Positions 10,705 through 21,327 of a stretch of DNA of 64,000 nt are shown piece after piece. The stretch lies in the NCBI GenBank assembly GCA_963853835.1, contig OY970820.1, positions 27,614,873-27,678,872 on the forward strand, read 5' to 3'. The position numbers and the translations under genes were made by a program. The notes beneath the pieces are model-generated. The model worked only from the letters and a program-made list of their open reading frames with translations. It did not search any database and was not told where the DNA came from. Source of the stretch: Calendula officinalis. Its lineage: Eukaryota > Streptophyta > Magnoliopsida > Asterales > Asteraceae. How positions within the stretch are numbered: the first letter of the stretch is position 1; the number at the start of each line of letters is the position of its first letter.

Positions 10705-13114
10705 ACTTCTGTGGGTCCTTGTGACTTCCCGCTGGAACTCACAGAGGTTGGTTTTTCAGAAGGCTCACATGCTGAGGTTGGAGAAGGTCTCAGGCATGTG
10801 ATGTCACACTCACTTGCCATATGCCCACGATTTCCACACTTGTAACATTTTCTATTTCTTTGAAGTGGAGTAGAGGGCAAGGCATTAGGTTTGGGAACTG
10901 GACCCAAAATTCCTTTAATTTTCTGATTATCAGAGATAGTCAGAGTTTGAACAAGTGATGTCAGCTTGCTGACCTTTCCTTTCAGCCGTTTGACAGACAC
11001 AACTGAAGAAGGACTTGGAGTGTTTTTCGAGACACTCTTACCTTTGTTCTTTGCAGCTCGAGTACGAACTCCAACTGGCTCACCCTTGGAGGGTGTAAGA
11101 ACAATTTTCTTTCCTGCTGTTTTGCTAGTCTTCGGCTGAGGTCTAGCAGAGGAAGCAGCAGATAATGAATCCAAGATGGATTTTCTTGGTTCAACAATTA
11201 ATACAGTAGGTGTCCTAACTACCATGGCATAGGAGTCAGCTGATGACTCTTCACCAGTAGCTTCAGAAGGATTTTCTGAGGACATCTCAGTAGCAAAGGT
11301 TTTGGTAGACCTAACAAAGGAACCAAAAACCAACTCTTCAGCTGGCACAGAAACATCAGCTGACGAGTAGTACAGATCATCTGTACTGCTATCAGGTACA
11401 GCGGCTGCAGCAAGGAAGTCTCCTCCTAGTACAGCTTGTACTTGACTAGGAATTTGTGAGTTAACACATTCACTCACACGTTTGGATGAACGAGACCAGG
11501 ATTCACAAATCTTTTTAATTGCTTCAAGTTCTTTAACTTTCTCATTAAGATCATGTTGAAGAACTGAGTTTATAAATTTTCTTTCAGAAAGTTCTTCTTT
11601 TAAAGTTTTGTGATCAATTAATCGTTCTTTTAAAAATGCATTTTCACGTAGAATAGCACTATGTTTATCCAAACATTCACCTTTCAGCTGATCAATGAAG
11701 TGCAAGTCACAAATAATAGAGTCAACAATATATTTGCTTTAGTAGCCTCAGCAGAGATTAGAGATGTTACCTTTTTATGAACTATGTTGACCCATTGATA
11801 AGAACTAGCATCATCAGTTGTGATACTTTCATCATCATCAGCACGAGCCATCAAACACATTGTGGCCATTGGTTCATCATCATCGGATGAGCTGTCACCT
11901 GAGTCAGCCCAGTCGTGAGTTTCAGCTACTAGACCCTTGTCAGCAATTTTGCCTTCAAGTTCCTTCTTTTCTTCTAGGATCTTTTTGGCGAATGCTTGTA
12001 GCTTTTTATATTTTTCTTCAATGGACTCACCAGTTGAAGATGATGAACGTGCTTTCTTCTGCTTGCAGTCGTTAGCATAGTGTCCCTTCTTGTTACAGTT
12101 GTAGCATGTTATCTCAGAGATGTGAGGTGTACTTCCAGAGGGTCTGGAAGAAGCAGCTAACGAGATAGGTCTGCTACTTGAGCCTTTCGCTGAGGAGCCA
12201 GATTTGCCTTTAAAGAATTTTTTGTTTTTGACAAGTAAGGCAAGCTCAGATATAAGGGCATCATTGTCTTCGTCTTCATCGACTTCTTCGATGCTGACTT
12301 CAGGCATGTTGAACAAACCAACAGCTGAAGTGTTGTCAGCTTCATCATCTGAAGGTGGATATTCAATTCTGCTGGGTTTGCTTAAAGAAACAAGAGCAGT
12401 TGAAGATCCAGCGGGACTCACTTTAGAGTCCTTTGGAGGTTGAAATTTGTTGAGTACAGTTCTCTCATGGCTTAGAAACGTACCATAGAGAGAGGAAAGA
12501 GTATAATCTTTTAAGGTAGGAGATGTACACATGCAAGTTATGAGGGTAGCCCATTTAGAGGGTAAGGCTGCCATAAACTTACACATTTTGGACATGTCGT
12601 CCTTATCAACTCCATGAGACTTCAGCTCGTTTAACAGAATGCTGTAACGATTGAAAGTTTGAGCTAGAGTCTCGCTAGGCTTAGCTTTAAATAGCTCGTA
12701 GTCATGGATGAAAATGTTTTTGTTATGTTCATGCACAACAGATGTGCCTTCATAAACTTCAGCTAGCCTGTCCCACATCTCTTTAACTGAGTCACAGCAT
12801 TGTATATTGTGATACAGTTCATCACCAACTGCTTAAAAAAGCATATCCCTTCCTTTATTCTCAAGATGAACAAGACGTTTTTCAGCGTCCGTCCATTGAG
12901 CTTCAGATTTAACAACATAATGTTCTGGTATTTCAGGAGTACCAGGAATGAGGGTTTTAGGGATGCATTTTCCTATCGTGATGTTATCTTGAAGTTTTAG
13001 GTGATAGGTAACCATGTGGGATAACATGCGAGTTTTCCACATGGGATAGTTGGTTTGGGTGAGTTTGGGAGGTTTTCCAGATGATGGAAGATCGGAAGAT
13101 GTAGGTTCAGCCAT
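10683..13114 (-). pseudogene. copia gag with two CCHC zinc knuckles (inactivated)
   Basis: The frame starts at an ATG at 13114 (MAEPTSSDLPSSGKPPKL). It meets a TAA at 12833 in DMLF-stop-AVGDELYHNI, continues to the first knuckle CYNCNKKGHYANDC (about 12060-12110), then shifts frame near 11700. It then reads through a coiled-coil-like stretch, a Ser/Ala-rich linker and a second knuckle CYKCGNRGHMASEC (about 10810-10850), and stops at 10683 after VWVPKKN. Pol opens in the -1 frame overlapping the last codons by 20 bases. Gag forms the virus-like particle and the knuckles bind element RNA. Two knuckles separated by about 400 residues are unusual for a simple copia gag and fit the large SIRE-like class. 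Confidence 0.88.
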
Positions 13115-13154
13115 AACAGATGCTCAAAGTTGATGAAAAACAACTTTGACACTT

Positions 13155-13166
13155 GCTCTGATAACA
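13155..13166 (-). other. copia primer binding site
   Basis: On the minus strand TGTTATCAGAGC, which is the tRNA-iMet primer complement with one mismatch (canonical TGGTATCAGAGC), 2 bases inside the 5' LTR. Confidence 0.75.
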
Positions 13167-13521
13167 GTTGTTGGATCCCAACAACACAAACGTGTTGCGT
13201 TATGACCAAGTAACGAAGATAAGATAAATAACACACAAGATTTCAATGATTAAGAGTCTATTAAAACAACTTAATACAGTACAAAGTTTACGGAAATAGA
13301 TAGTACACACTAACTAAAACTTTCTACTTGAAATGACACTTTTGTTCGCTCAAACTAGAAGACTATGCAAGGAGAGTTTTATATCAGCTGATACAGACAA
13401 CTGATATTTAATGCCTTAGTAATAACTATGGAGAAGTTAATACCAGACAATAACAACTCTCAGAGAATGTTCTTGTGCTATGAATTCTAAAAGGTGCGTT
13501 TAAATGCAAGCATTTACGTCT

Positions 13522-13531
13522 CTATATATAG
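13522..13531 (-). promoter_or_regulatory. TATA box of the copia LTR promoter
   Basis: On the minus strand the sequence GGGCTATATATAGAGACG contains a classical plant TATA box, about 600 bp into the LTR, at the expected U3/R boundary. Confidence 0.7.
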
Positions 13532-13888
13532 CCCAAGATCTGTGTTCCTTTGTCCACAAGATACTCGACGTGTAAACATATCATTCGTCGATGTGGACTT
13601 GTCCAAGGAAACATTTAATGCTCTTGCATATGTTGTACTCCCAAGTGTACTTTGTGTCAACTCCTTTTGATACCTTTTCTGACGCACAGTGAAAAGGTGT
13701 ACTATGATAGTACAAAAGTAGTTGACTTTCCGTTTACATGCTTGGAGAGACAAACGATGATGTACTGAAACAATCTCTTCTATTCCAAAAAAGAAGATCC
13801 TCATCGTTTTCTTCTTCTTTGAGCGGGAAAGGAAATGTTCAAAGTGTCAAGAGCATTTCCACTAAGTCTTCATCTGCAGCAGGTATCA

Positions 13889-14067
13889 TCAGCTGATTCC
13901 ACAATCAGCTGGATGATCTTCTTCTTGTCTTTGTCCTTTGGCCATAGACTTCGAATGAACACTCTTCTATAGCTGCTGATTTGACTTGTTTTCCTAGAGC
14001 TAAGTACGTACTCAGCTGAAGGTTTATTGCATATACTTGCTTCAGCTGAGATACATACTTCAGCTGA
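13889..14067 (-). promoter_or_regulatory. cluster of CAGCTG palindromes in U3
   Basis: Four exact TCAGCTGA octamers (13889, 14012, 14042, 14060) and one TCAGCTGG (13905) fall within 180 bp, 360-540 bp upstream of the TATA box. A further TCAGCTGA lies downstream of it at 13384. CAGCTG is an E-box type core. That the cluster binds a regulator is inference. Confidence 0.5.
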
Positions 14068-14131
14068 TATTTATTTTTCTTAGTTATCGGTCATCAAATC
14101 TTATTCACTTAGTCTAGGGACTAACATAAAC

Positions 14132-16679
14132 CTTCGATCCCGAACCTGAGTACATAGCAAAAACAACGAGTACGTGAGACAAAAACATCTCGTGAGCTAC
14201 ATGGGTTTAGACCCCGATAATAATAATAATCGTAAGACATATAAACAAACATACGAGTAAATCGTCCATCTATCTAGTCACCCTATTGTGACTCTAATAC
14301 CTTGCTTTCCTAGCAATCATATCTAGTTATCGCGTTGCCCCCGAACTAACTAGAACCACATTAACTTATTAACCGGGGATCCCCCGCATTAATAAGCTTC
14401 AAGGTAAAGGCAAGAGGGAATCGCTCAATCTACCTATACCTGCCTTACTCGCCGGACTACTTCCAGTTAGCAAGACTACTATCATGGAATGGGCCGATGG
14501 GGATCTGCCCAAATGCGCGCTTGTGTGATTTGGGACGAGAGATCAACATCGCCCCTCCTCACACCCCAGATAGGCGTAAGCCAAAACTCAGACGGGGGGT
14601 GATCCCATGTAGACATATAGCCTACAACCTAGATGTTTATTATTATGTTTTTATCTCTTTAACATAATTAACTCAGTTAGCCCAGATAACTCAGATCACA
14701 GATAACCCAGATCACAGATAACTCAGATCACAGATAACCCAGATCAGATAACTCAGATAATAGATAACTCAAATAGCAATTATGGTGCAAGTAATTTAAC
14801 ACGTAAGTCATGCATGTATAACGTTAAAACTGAATACACGGCGAGAATACTCACCTTGATAAACGTAAGCTCCGATGATTTCTCAACACCCTACACTACT
14901 GCCCAGCTAGCGTCTAGACGATCCTAAGGCACGAAGATTAACCGGATAAGACTCAACTCAAGACTCGTTTCAACAATGTAAAACATTTCCCATAAATAAA
15001 AAATAAGCACTTTCCTTTAAAAATATTAAGAAAGTATTTCCCTTTTTATTAAAATATTAAGAAGATAATTTCTTCTTTATATAATAACAATAACATCTTT
15101 CTTTTTATTAAAAATATTTAAAAAGAACATTTACTCTTGATTTAATAACGGTAACACTTCTCTTTTTATAAAAAAAATATTTGAAAGCATGACTATGGAC
15201 TTAAGCCTCTTAGAAACCCAAACCAAAGCTTCAAAGTTATTAATTAATCAAAACTTCATGCTAGTATGGTTACTAAAACGTTTTTGTATTAATTTAGACA
15301 AAAACTCACATGACAACCTACTGAAAAACCTTTACACGAAAATGGCAGTCACGGAAAAAAAGAGAAACAAGAAAGGAAGGTTTTCCTTGACCATATTTGT
15401 CCAACCCTTTACACCATATCTTGGACAACAAATCCTCAAAACATATAATACTATATAGAAAGCAAAACATTACATTTCTTCGACCAAAACAATTCTTGAA
15501 TGGTTAAGAAAAGAGAGTTATACCAATCACTAGTGCACCCTTCTCAACACCACCGGCGGGGTTAGCTACAATGATCGAATCCATAACTGCTCGAGACCCC
15601 AAAAGAGAAAACAATTAGAGCTTGAAGCACGGGAAGAGGAGACAGTGGCTTACCGGAAGTAACATAAAATCACGGCGGTAGCGGCGGAGCTCAACACAGG
15701 AAACGGTAATGGAGGTAAACTTCCGGCGAAGCAGAAACAAGGTGACATGGTGGTGAAGCTAGAAATCTCCGGTAGAAACAAATATGGAGCTCCACGGTGG
15801 TCGGACAAGAACCCACTGTTCCGAGACAGAAGCTCACGGCGGTGCTTGTGTACGGCGGAAATTTAGAAACGGGAATAAAATGTTACGGTGAAGGTTACCG
15901 GAAGCAAACGACAATGGTCACCGGAACAGAACTAGATGTATTCGCCGGGATTTGGAAATAAACGGTGGTGCTCGGAAATGTAAGGTGGTGCTCGGAACTT
16001 TAATGGGTTTCACGGTGGAGAGGTTTTAAGAAAGTGCGGTGGTGATGGCAAACAGAAAACGGAAACGGTGGTCGGAAGCAATGGTGGTTCACAACATTGA
16101 AACGAAGGAAGGTGGAGGAAGAGGCTGCCGGAAAAAAACGCTATCAGGTGGAGCTCGATCACTGGAAGCAGAACCCACGGGGGAGCTCGGAAACGATGAG
16201 TGGTGATCGGAAACGAGGAGAAGGTTGTGGTATTGCGTTGATTGTTGACGGAATTCTCGTTTGGGAGGTGGTGGCCGGCAAAAAGGAATAAAATGGTGAA
16301 TTTGATGCGAAATTGTCGGCTGCCAGATGTTTAGGGCAACAACTCTCAATTTGTCGTTTAATACAAACATGGGCCCTTTTACTGAATTTTAACACTAATG
16401 GATTTCTTCCCAATTAATTGCACTAGCCCATCAAGCCACAACCACATATGAAGTTGTACGAGCCCAATATCAAAGCATGCCCAAACGAATTCCACAATAA
16501 AAGAAATTGAGAGAAGGTTGCTTATTTAAAACCCATTAATAACTTAATATATAAAAAAAATACAATCAAACCACGAAAAAGTAATATTAGGTCCTAATTA
16601 ATTGCACACTATAAGAAATTAACCCTAATTTTATAAAATAAGAGTGATAATTAATTATCAGAAAATTCGGGGCGTTACA
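14132..16679 (-). repeat. gypsy LTR, 5' portion
   Basis: This resumes the gypsy LTR after the copia insertion and ends GGGGCGTTACA on the plus strand (TGTAACGCCCC on the minus). Between about 15640 and 16300 it is GC-richer and full of CGGTGGT-type triplets that leave chance open frames on both strands; none resembles a protein. Confidence 0.8.
14683..14770. repeat. 16-bp tandem repeat inside the gypsy LTR
   Basis: Units of CAGATAAC(T/C)CAGATCA are repeated about five times, alternating T and C at one position so that a 32-bp higher-order period is visible, then decay into shorter CAGATAACTC pieces. Confidence 0.85.
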
Positions 16680-17169
16680 ATATACCTTTAATCTTCAACT
16701 ATGAGGGAAATCTACCAAACTTTTGAGAAGAAATCACCACAAATCAGCCTTTATGCTCGAAAATCGCCAAGGAGAGAAACTGGGGTTTTGATATGGCATT
16801 AAATGAGCCAAAACCCGGCTTTAATGCTGTCGACCAAAGTTCACGGCGTGAACTTAGTTCGCGTCGCTAACTTCTTCCCACACGCTGCACACGCATACTT
16901 CGCGATCGCTAGCTGGTCGGGAACTACTTCACGCCCGATAGTCCATTTCTCTGTCGACAGTTGCCGATCGGGAACTCATCTTCGCGTCGCTAACTCTCCT
17001 ATGCAGCTGGGCTGCATTTTTCGGTTGTTGTCTCGACCCTGTTTCGATCATAACTTCCTCATACGGTGTCCAAATGACACGAAACCAATTTATACGTGTT
17101 TTATATGATTTATCCATAATTATTATATTTTTATACATTTTATTTATTTACAAATTTCGGGTCGTTACA
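16680..17169 (-). mobile_element. end of a second, older gypsy-type LTR
   Basis: The plus strand ends TTTCGGGTCGTTACA at 17169, which on the minus strand is TGTAACGACCCGAAA, a typical start of a plant gypsy LTR. It is related to, but distinct from, the TGTAACGCCCCGAA start at 16679. The remainder must lie left of the window beyond the inserted element. The immediate right flank of the inner element is ATATA, the presumed duplicated target. Confidence 0.6.
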
Positions 17170-17795
17170 ACCCGTATCCTGAACAAACTAAGAATGTCAG
17201 TATTTAATTAATTAAAAGATATATTTTGAGAATATTAACAACTTACTTGTGGTTTCTTTAACAACTAGACCAATTGATCGATCTAAGTCTTTCTTCTTTT
17301 TATCAGTCCTTGAGCGATTAGAGCATTGGATGTAGTCACTTAGGGTCGGAAGCCACATATACGCCACTTCTGCGCCAGATCACAATTTCACATTTCACAT
17401 TCAAAACCCTCAATTCCCCAAATACCCCCATCTACCATCACTTAAGCCATTTGAGCCCCAACATTTTTTTTCTTTTTTCTTTTTTTCAAAAGCATAATAC
17501 TTCATTAAAATAAAAATTACATAATACAAATTAAAATACCTAAAAGATAAAAAAAATTACCAAAAAAAACCTACTCGTCGTCATCTTCAACGTCAAGTTC
17601 ATCTTGCTCGACGGGGTATTTTTCACGGATTATCTATTTTTCTTTGATGATTTTCGCCTTATCGACGATCCGATGCCCCCTCTCCCTCGCGACCATACCC
17701 ATTTCTCTTGTCCTAATCAAATTTGAAGAAAACACGTAACAGTTTTTTCAGTGACATTTCTCAAAAGGAAATACCGAAATAGTATTATTTATAGG
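17170..17795. other. intergenic, with a short decayed coding remnant
   Basis: AT-rich spacer. On the minus strand, 17573-17702 reads about 43 codons (MGMVARERGHRIVDKAK ... VEDDDE) with one internal TAG. It lies beside a poly-T/ATTAAAATAAAAATTACA tract like that of the PIF/Harbinger element at 42 kb, so it may be an eroded transposon end. I do not recognise the protein. Confidence 0.3.
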
Positions 17796-17963
17796 GTTTT
17801 GATAATGACAGCTCTTAGGACTGTCAATAAATGCATAAAAAATTGTACATTTTTCTATGGAGGGGGTAATTCCTAAAATGCAGGAATCGATTACAATGAA
17901 TGTACAAGTTTGTTATGCATATTTTTTAACAGCCCTTAAGACTGTTATTATCAAAACCATTAT
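17796..17963. mobile_element. foldback MITE
   Basis: Inverted arms of about 60 bp beginning GGTTTTGATAAT(G/A)ACAG on both sides (left from 17796, right arm ending 17963) enclose a short AT-rich centre. No transposase. Similar GTTAATGACAG...TGCATAAA sequence occurs near 43780. Superfamily not determined. Confidence 0.6.
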
Positions 17964-18157
17964 TAATAAATAAGCTTTTATAAGAGACAATAATGGTCAA
18001 ATATCAACATTAAAAACTCAGTCCATCTTCAGGCGCCCAAATTTCGTAAAAGCGACCGCTCCATTGGGTTGCTCTGGTGTGCCCTAAAATCTTCGGATTT
18101 TAATTTTCCCCCTTTCCAAATAACTCAAGATTTTGAAACTGCCTTTCGATCCTTGAG

Positions 18158-19529
18158 ATGGAACCAATAGCCATTGACAAGATAATCGAACGGCTAACTG
18201 ATGCTCGATCGACGCCTAAATCAGGGAAATTGGTTCAGCTTACAGAGGCCGAAATCAAGCAGCTCTGTGCTGCGTCTCGTGAAATCTTCATCAAACAGCC
18301 TAATCTTCTCGAACTTGAAGCTCCTATTAAGATTTGCGGTAGTCTTTAATCCCTTTCATTCTTGCACAGGTGTTTACTATACAGACTTTTGTTTTGTGTA
18401 GTGATATTAGGGCATCGTACTGTTTAATGCGATTGAGCTATTTGTGATTACTTCCGAAGCAACATCTATTTCCGATCAGAAATTTAGAATCGAAATTTTG
18501 CAGAAATGAAGGATGTATTCCACATCTGTGTTGTACCGAATTTTCTGCTCATATAAGATGCCGCTACCTAATTTCACAATAACAGATTTAGTTTTATTTG
18601 ATAAGCTACGTGATTGTAGCTTATGAATAGCTTCTGGTTATTAGATTATTATTTTGCTTGCCATTTTACATGTAAATCCTTCTCTTTGATTTGGGATTTT
18701 AGGTGATATTCATGGACAATACAGCGATCTTTTACGGCTTTTTGAATACGGAGGCTTTCCTCCTAAATCCAATTACCTTTTTCTTGGGGATTATGTTGAT
18801 CGTGGCAAACAAAGTTTGGAAACAATATGCCTCTTGCTTGCTTACAAAATCAAATATCCAGAAAACTTTTTTCTTCTCAGAGGTAACCACGAATGTGCTT
18901 CAATAAACAGAATCTATGGATTCTATGATGAATGCAAACGTCGGTTTAATGTCAAACTATGGAAAGCTTTTACTGACTGTTTTAACTGTCTACCCGTTGC
19001 TGCACTTGTTGATGACAAGATTCTGTGCATGCATGGTGGCCTTTCACCAGATCTTACCAATTTGGATCAAATCAGAAACCTACCAAGACCAACTGCTATC
19101 CCGGATACTGGATTACTTTGTGATTTGTTATGGTCAGATCCAAACAAAGATGTTGGTGGTTGGGGAATGAATGATCGCGGTGTTTCTTTTACTTTTGGTG
19201 CTGATAAGGTTTCTGAGTTTTTAACAAAACATGATCTTGATCTTGTGTGTCGTGCTCACCAGGTTTGGTTATTTCACTCTCTTTGGATAATTGTATATGT
19301 GTATGTATGTAATGTTGTTGCTTTTTGGCTTTTTTTATAGGTTGTGGAAGATGGTTATGAGTTCTTTGCTGACAGGCAACTTGTAACTATATTTTCGGCT
19401 CCAAATTATTGTGGTGAATTTGATAATGCTGGTGCAATGATGAGTGTTAATGAAAATTTGTTGTGTTCGTTTCAAATCTTGAAACCGATTGACAAGAAAA
19501 ACAAGTTCTTGATGTCCACGAATATGTAA
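18158..19529 (+). CDS. TOPP: serine/threonine protein phosphatase PP1 catalytic subunit
   Basis: Three coding exons, 18158-18338, 18703-19262 and 19341-19529, join in frame to 309 residues with GT-AG introns, the normal PP1 length. The enzyme removes phosphate from Ser/Thr using a two-metal centre and works with many targeting subunits in nucleus and cytosol. The metal and catalytic motifs are complete and in order: GDIHG, GDYVDRG, RGNHE, the HGGLSPDL block and SAPNYCGEFDNAGA. The start MEPIAIDKIIERL is the first ATG after an untranslated leader and matches the family N-terminus. The short C-terminus (KKNKFLMSTNM) fits plant TOPP isoforms. A candidate further intron (19526-19603) would leave the same final codon and stop. 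No lesions seen. Confidence 0.95.
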
Positions 19530-19947
19530 TAACTCTTTTATTTTCTATCCTAACCGACAGTGAATGGTTTAAGTACACTAATCTTGTTGTTTTTGTATTT
19601 CAGGTAAGAAAAGTTAGCTTCTTGAACCGAAGGGATGTTTTGTCAGGTTTTTGGGTGGTTGGAAGGAAAATTTTCCTTATTTTTAGGTATTTCTGCAGGG
19701 TGTTTTAATGAATATGTACATATTTAGTTTGGTTACTAGTCAAAACATGTATGCTCATTGATTTGTTTTTAAACTCGTGTTCGGTCATAATTTTGTTATT
19801 CATGACACCAAATCCAGGTGCATTATTTTATCACTTACAAATGTAACTAACTTACTAGTTAGTTACAACCGCTCGTGTTTCTTTGCACATGTTTTTAAGA
19901 GTACCTCTTTGCAAGTAGCATGGAAATGCCAAAATTCATTCCATTTA
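19530..19947 (+). other. PP1 3' UTR and downstream spacer
   Basis: A canonical acceptor (TTTTGTATTTCAG, to 19603) suggests that the UTR is spliced. The rest is AT-rich with no coding signal. Confidence 0.45.
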
Positions 19948-20162
19948 AACCATTTGGTATAGATCAACTGGTCACCCAAGGATTCTCTTGGGGTTTTTCT
20001 TCACAAAGTCTCAGGTTTAAGTCTTGTTGAAGGCTTTTCTCAGGTGAATAAGGTGGTGGGGTTTATTCCCCATGGGTAGATTGTTCGACGGAAAACGGCT
20101 ACTACCCCTTGTGGATGTCATTATCCGGCTCAAACTACTAACTAACTTGCTGTTAAAAAAAC
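19948..20162 (+). mobile_element. possible tRNA-derived SINE
   Basis: TGGTATAGATCAACTGG resembles an RNA polymerase III A box and CAGGTTTAAGTCTTG, about 55 bp on, a B box (GGTTCGANTCC-like). The unit ends in an A-run (TGTTAAAAAAAC). Target duplication not identified. Confidence 0.4.
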
Positions 20163-20285
20163 TTGACTGCTATTAGATACTTGCCGAACTTACTTCTGTT
20201 CTCTATCATTCTTCTTAGAATCGGTATTATGATTTTACGATTTTATAATTTTATTGTTGATTTGTTGACGTTGAAAAACTATAAG

Positions 20286-21115
20286 GCCTCTCCCAACCCT
20301 ACACATCACTAACCCATCACTAAACTCATCACTAGCGCCACGTCATCGCATCCTTACTGACACGCTACTGACACGGCCGTGCCAACCCTACACATCACTA
20401 ACCCATCACTAAACACATCCTTTCCACATCATCATTTTAATTAATAAAAAAACACATTACATTAAATAAAAACCATTACATTAATAATAAAAACATTACA
20501 TTAAATTAAAAAAAAGACATTAAAATTAAAAAAAAAAAACATTAAACTTAAAAAAAAACATTAAACTTAAAAAAAAAACATTAAAACATAAAAAAAACAT
20601 TAGACATAAAAAAAAACATTAGAACGGATGAGTAGAACGGATGAAAACCCGAACCCGAACCAGATGCGACGTTGCTCGGGCTGGGCTGGCTTGTCTGTCC
20701 AGCATTTGACGAATAAGCTGGTGACGGGATACGAGTGTTTAACAAATTTTGGAAGTGATCATTTGACGGGGAGGAGTTGGATCTACGACTCATGATGAAA
20801 ATTTGGAAAATAGGTAATGAAGGTAATGAAGAAGTGGGAGAAGTGGTATAAAATTATGAATGAGAGGGTGTTGTATTTATAGGTAAAAAATAGGATAAAG
20901 AAAAAAAAATTAAAATTGAATTTTTGAATTCAATTTCAGACGCTCCCCGGGCCCCACACGACCACCGACGCCCAATGCATGCCGTCCTCACCTCGACGTC
21001 CGCCTCACGACGCCCCCCACGACGGCTCGGTGCCAACGCCGTCGTGGCGCGACGGCAAAAAAACTCCCCCGACGGGGTCCCCCGACGTGCCGTTGGCACG
21101 GGTCTAAGCATTCCA
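20286..21115 (-). mobile_element. probable non-autonomous PIF/Harbinger-like derivative
   Basis: A 37-bp direct repeat (CCAACCCTACACATCACTAA and on) occurs at about 20292 and 20382. It is followed by an A-rich tract, a minus-strand start-like frame MSRRSNSSPSNDHFQN (from 20793) and a GC-rich end. This order (AT-rich 3' end, coding start, GC-rich 5' end) parallels the Harbinger element at 41.9-43.7 kb, but the Myb-like domain is absent. Terminal repeats are not clear, so the class is inference. Confidence 0.4.
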
Positions 21116-21327
21116 ATGGCTGAAATCGCGTGAATACTTGTGGGTGGTATCGCTAATTTTTTAACTACCTTGAGCTACCCGTCATACTTTCACTTCTAAA
21201 GTTGATATGCATGCAATATCTAAATTACTAAATATTAGAACTCTTCACAGGTTAGTGCCCATATTTATATGAAAATCCAAAAATTTGGGCAAAAATACCA
21301 TTAGACAAAGGTGGGTAGACTGTAGAC

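Larger units (their letters stand above)
1525..14126 (-). mobile_element. complete-length Ty1/copia LTR retrotransposon with an extra long ORF, degenerate
   Basis: Two 958-bp LTRs (1525-2482 and 13169-14126) are flanked by the perfect 5-bp duplication TAAAC (1520-1524, 14127-14131). Internal order on the minus strand is primer site, gag, protease, integrase, reverse transcriptase, RNase H, a third long frame, polypurine tract. Integrase before reverse transcriptase makes it Ty1/copia. Size (12.6 kb), two gag zinc knuckles and a large frame 3' of pol fit the SIRE/Maximus-like group. The LTRs differ at about 17 positions by my count (about 98% identity), so insertion is fairly recent, yet ten in-frame stops and several frameshifts make this copy non-autonomous. 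Confidence 0.93.
13169..14126 (-). repeat. copia 5' LTR
   Basis: 958 bp pair of 1525-2482. On the minus strand U3 starts at 14126. A TATATATAG box lies at about 13522-13531, so transcription should begin near 13495 and U3 is about 600 bp. Confidence 0.93.
1..16679 (-). mobile_element. Ty3/gypsy LTR retrotransposon, partial, host of a nested copia element
   Basis: Read on the minus strand, this element shows an LTR (16679 down to 14132, then 1524 down to 1321 after removal of the nested copia element), a 3-bp spacer, a tRNA-iMet primer binding site and a degenerate gag running into protease. The rest of pol and the second LTR lie beyond the left edge of the window. The LTR starts TGTAAC and ends GTTACA, a normal inverted terminus, and its rebuilt length is about 2.75 kb. 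The base composition and gag/protease motifs are those of plant Ty3/gypsy (Metaviridae-type) elements. The right flank is another LTR-like sequence, so this element probably inserted into an older one. Confidence 0.85.

Noticed and set aside
2681..13114. Mutational signature like RIP, with all ten stops reachable by C-to-T
   Set aside because: Every stop codon is one C-to-T step from CAA, CAG or CGA, so the observation alone proves nothing; only the stop at a conserved Gln (8596) carries weight.
13514..13804. Roughly 100-codon frame present in both copia LTRs (also 1870-2175)
   Set aside because: It spans the TATA box and U3/R boundary and has no protein likeness; it is repeated only because the LTR is.
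16089..16413. Open frames on both strands in the gypsy LTR
   Set aside because: They fall in CGGTGG-rich LTR sequence, differ in every frame and resemble no protein.
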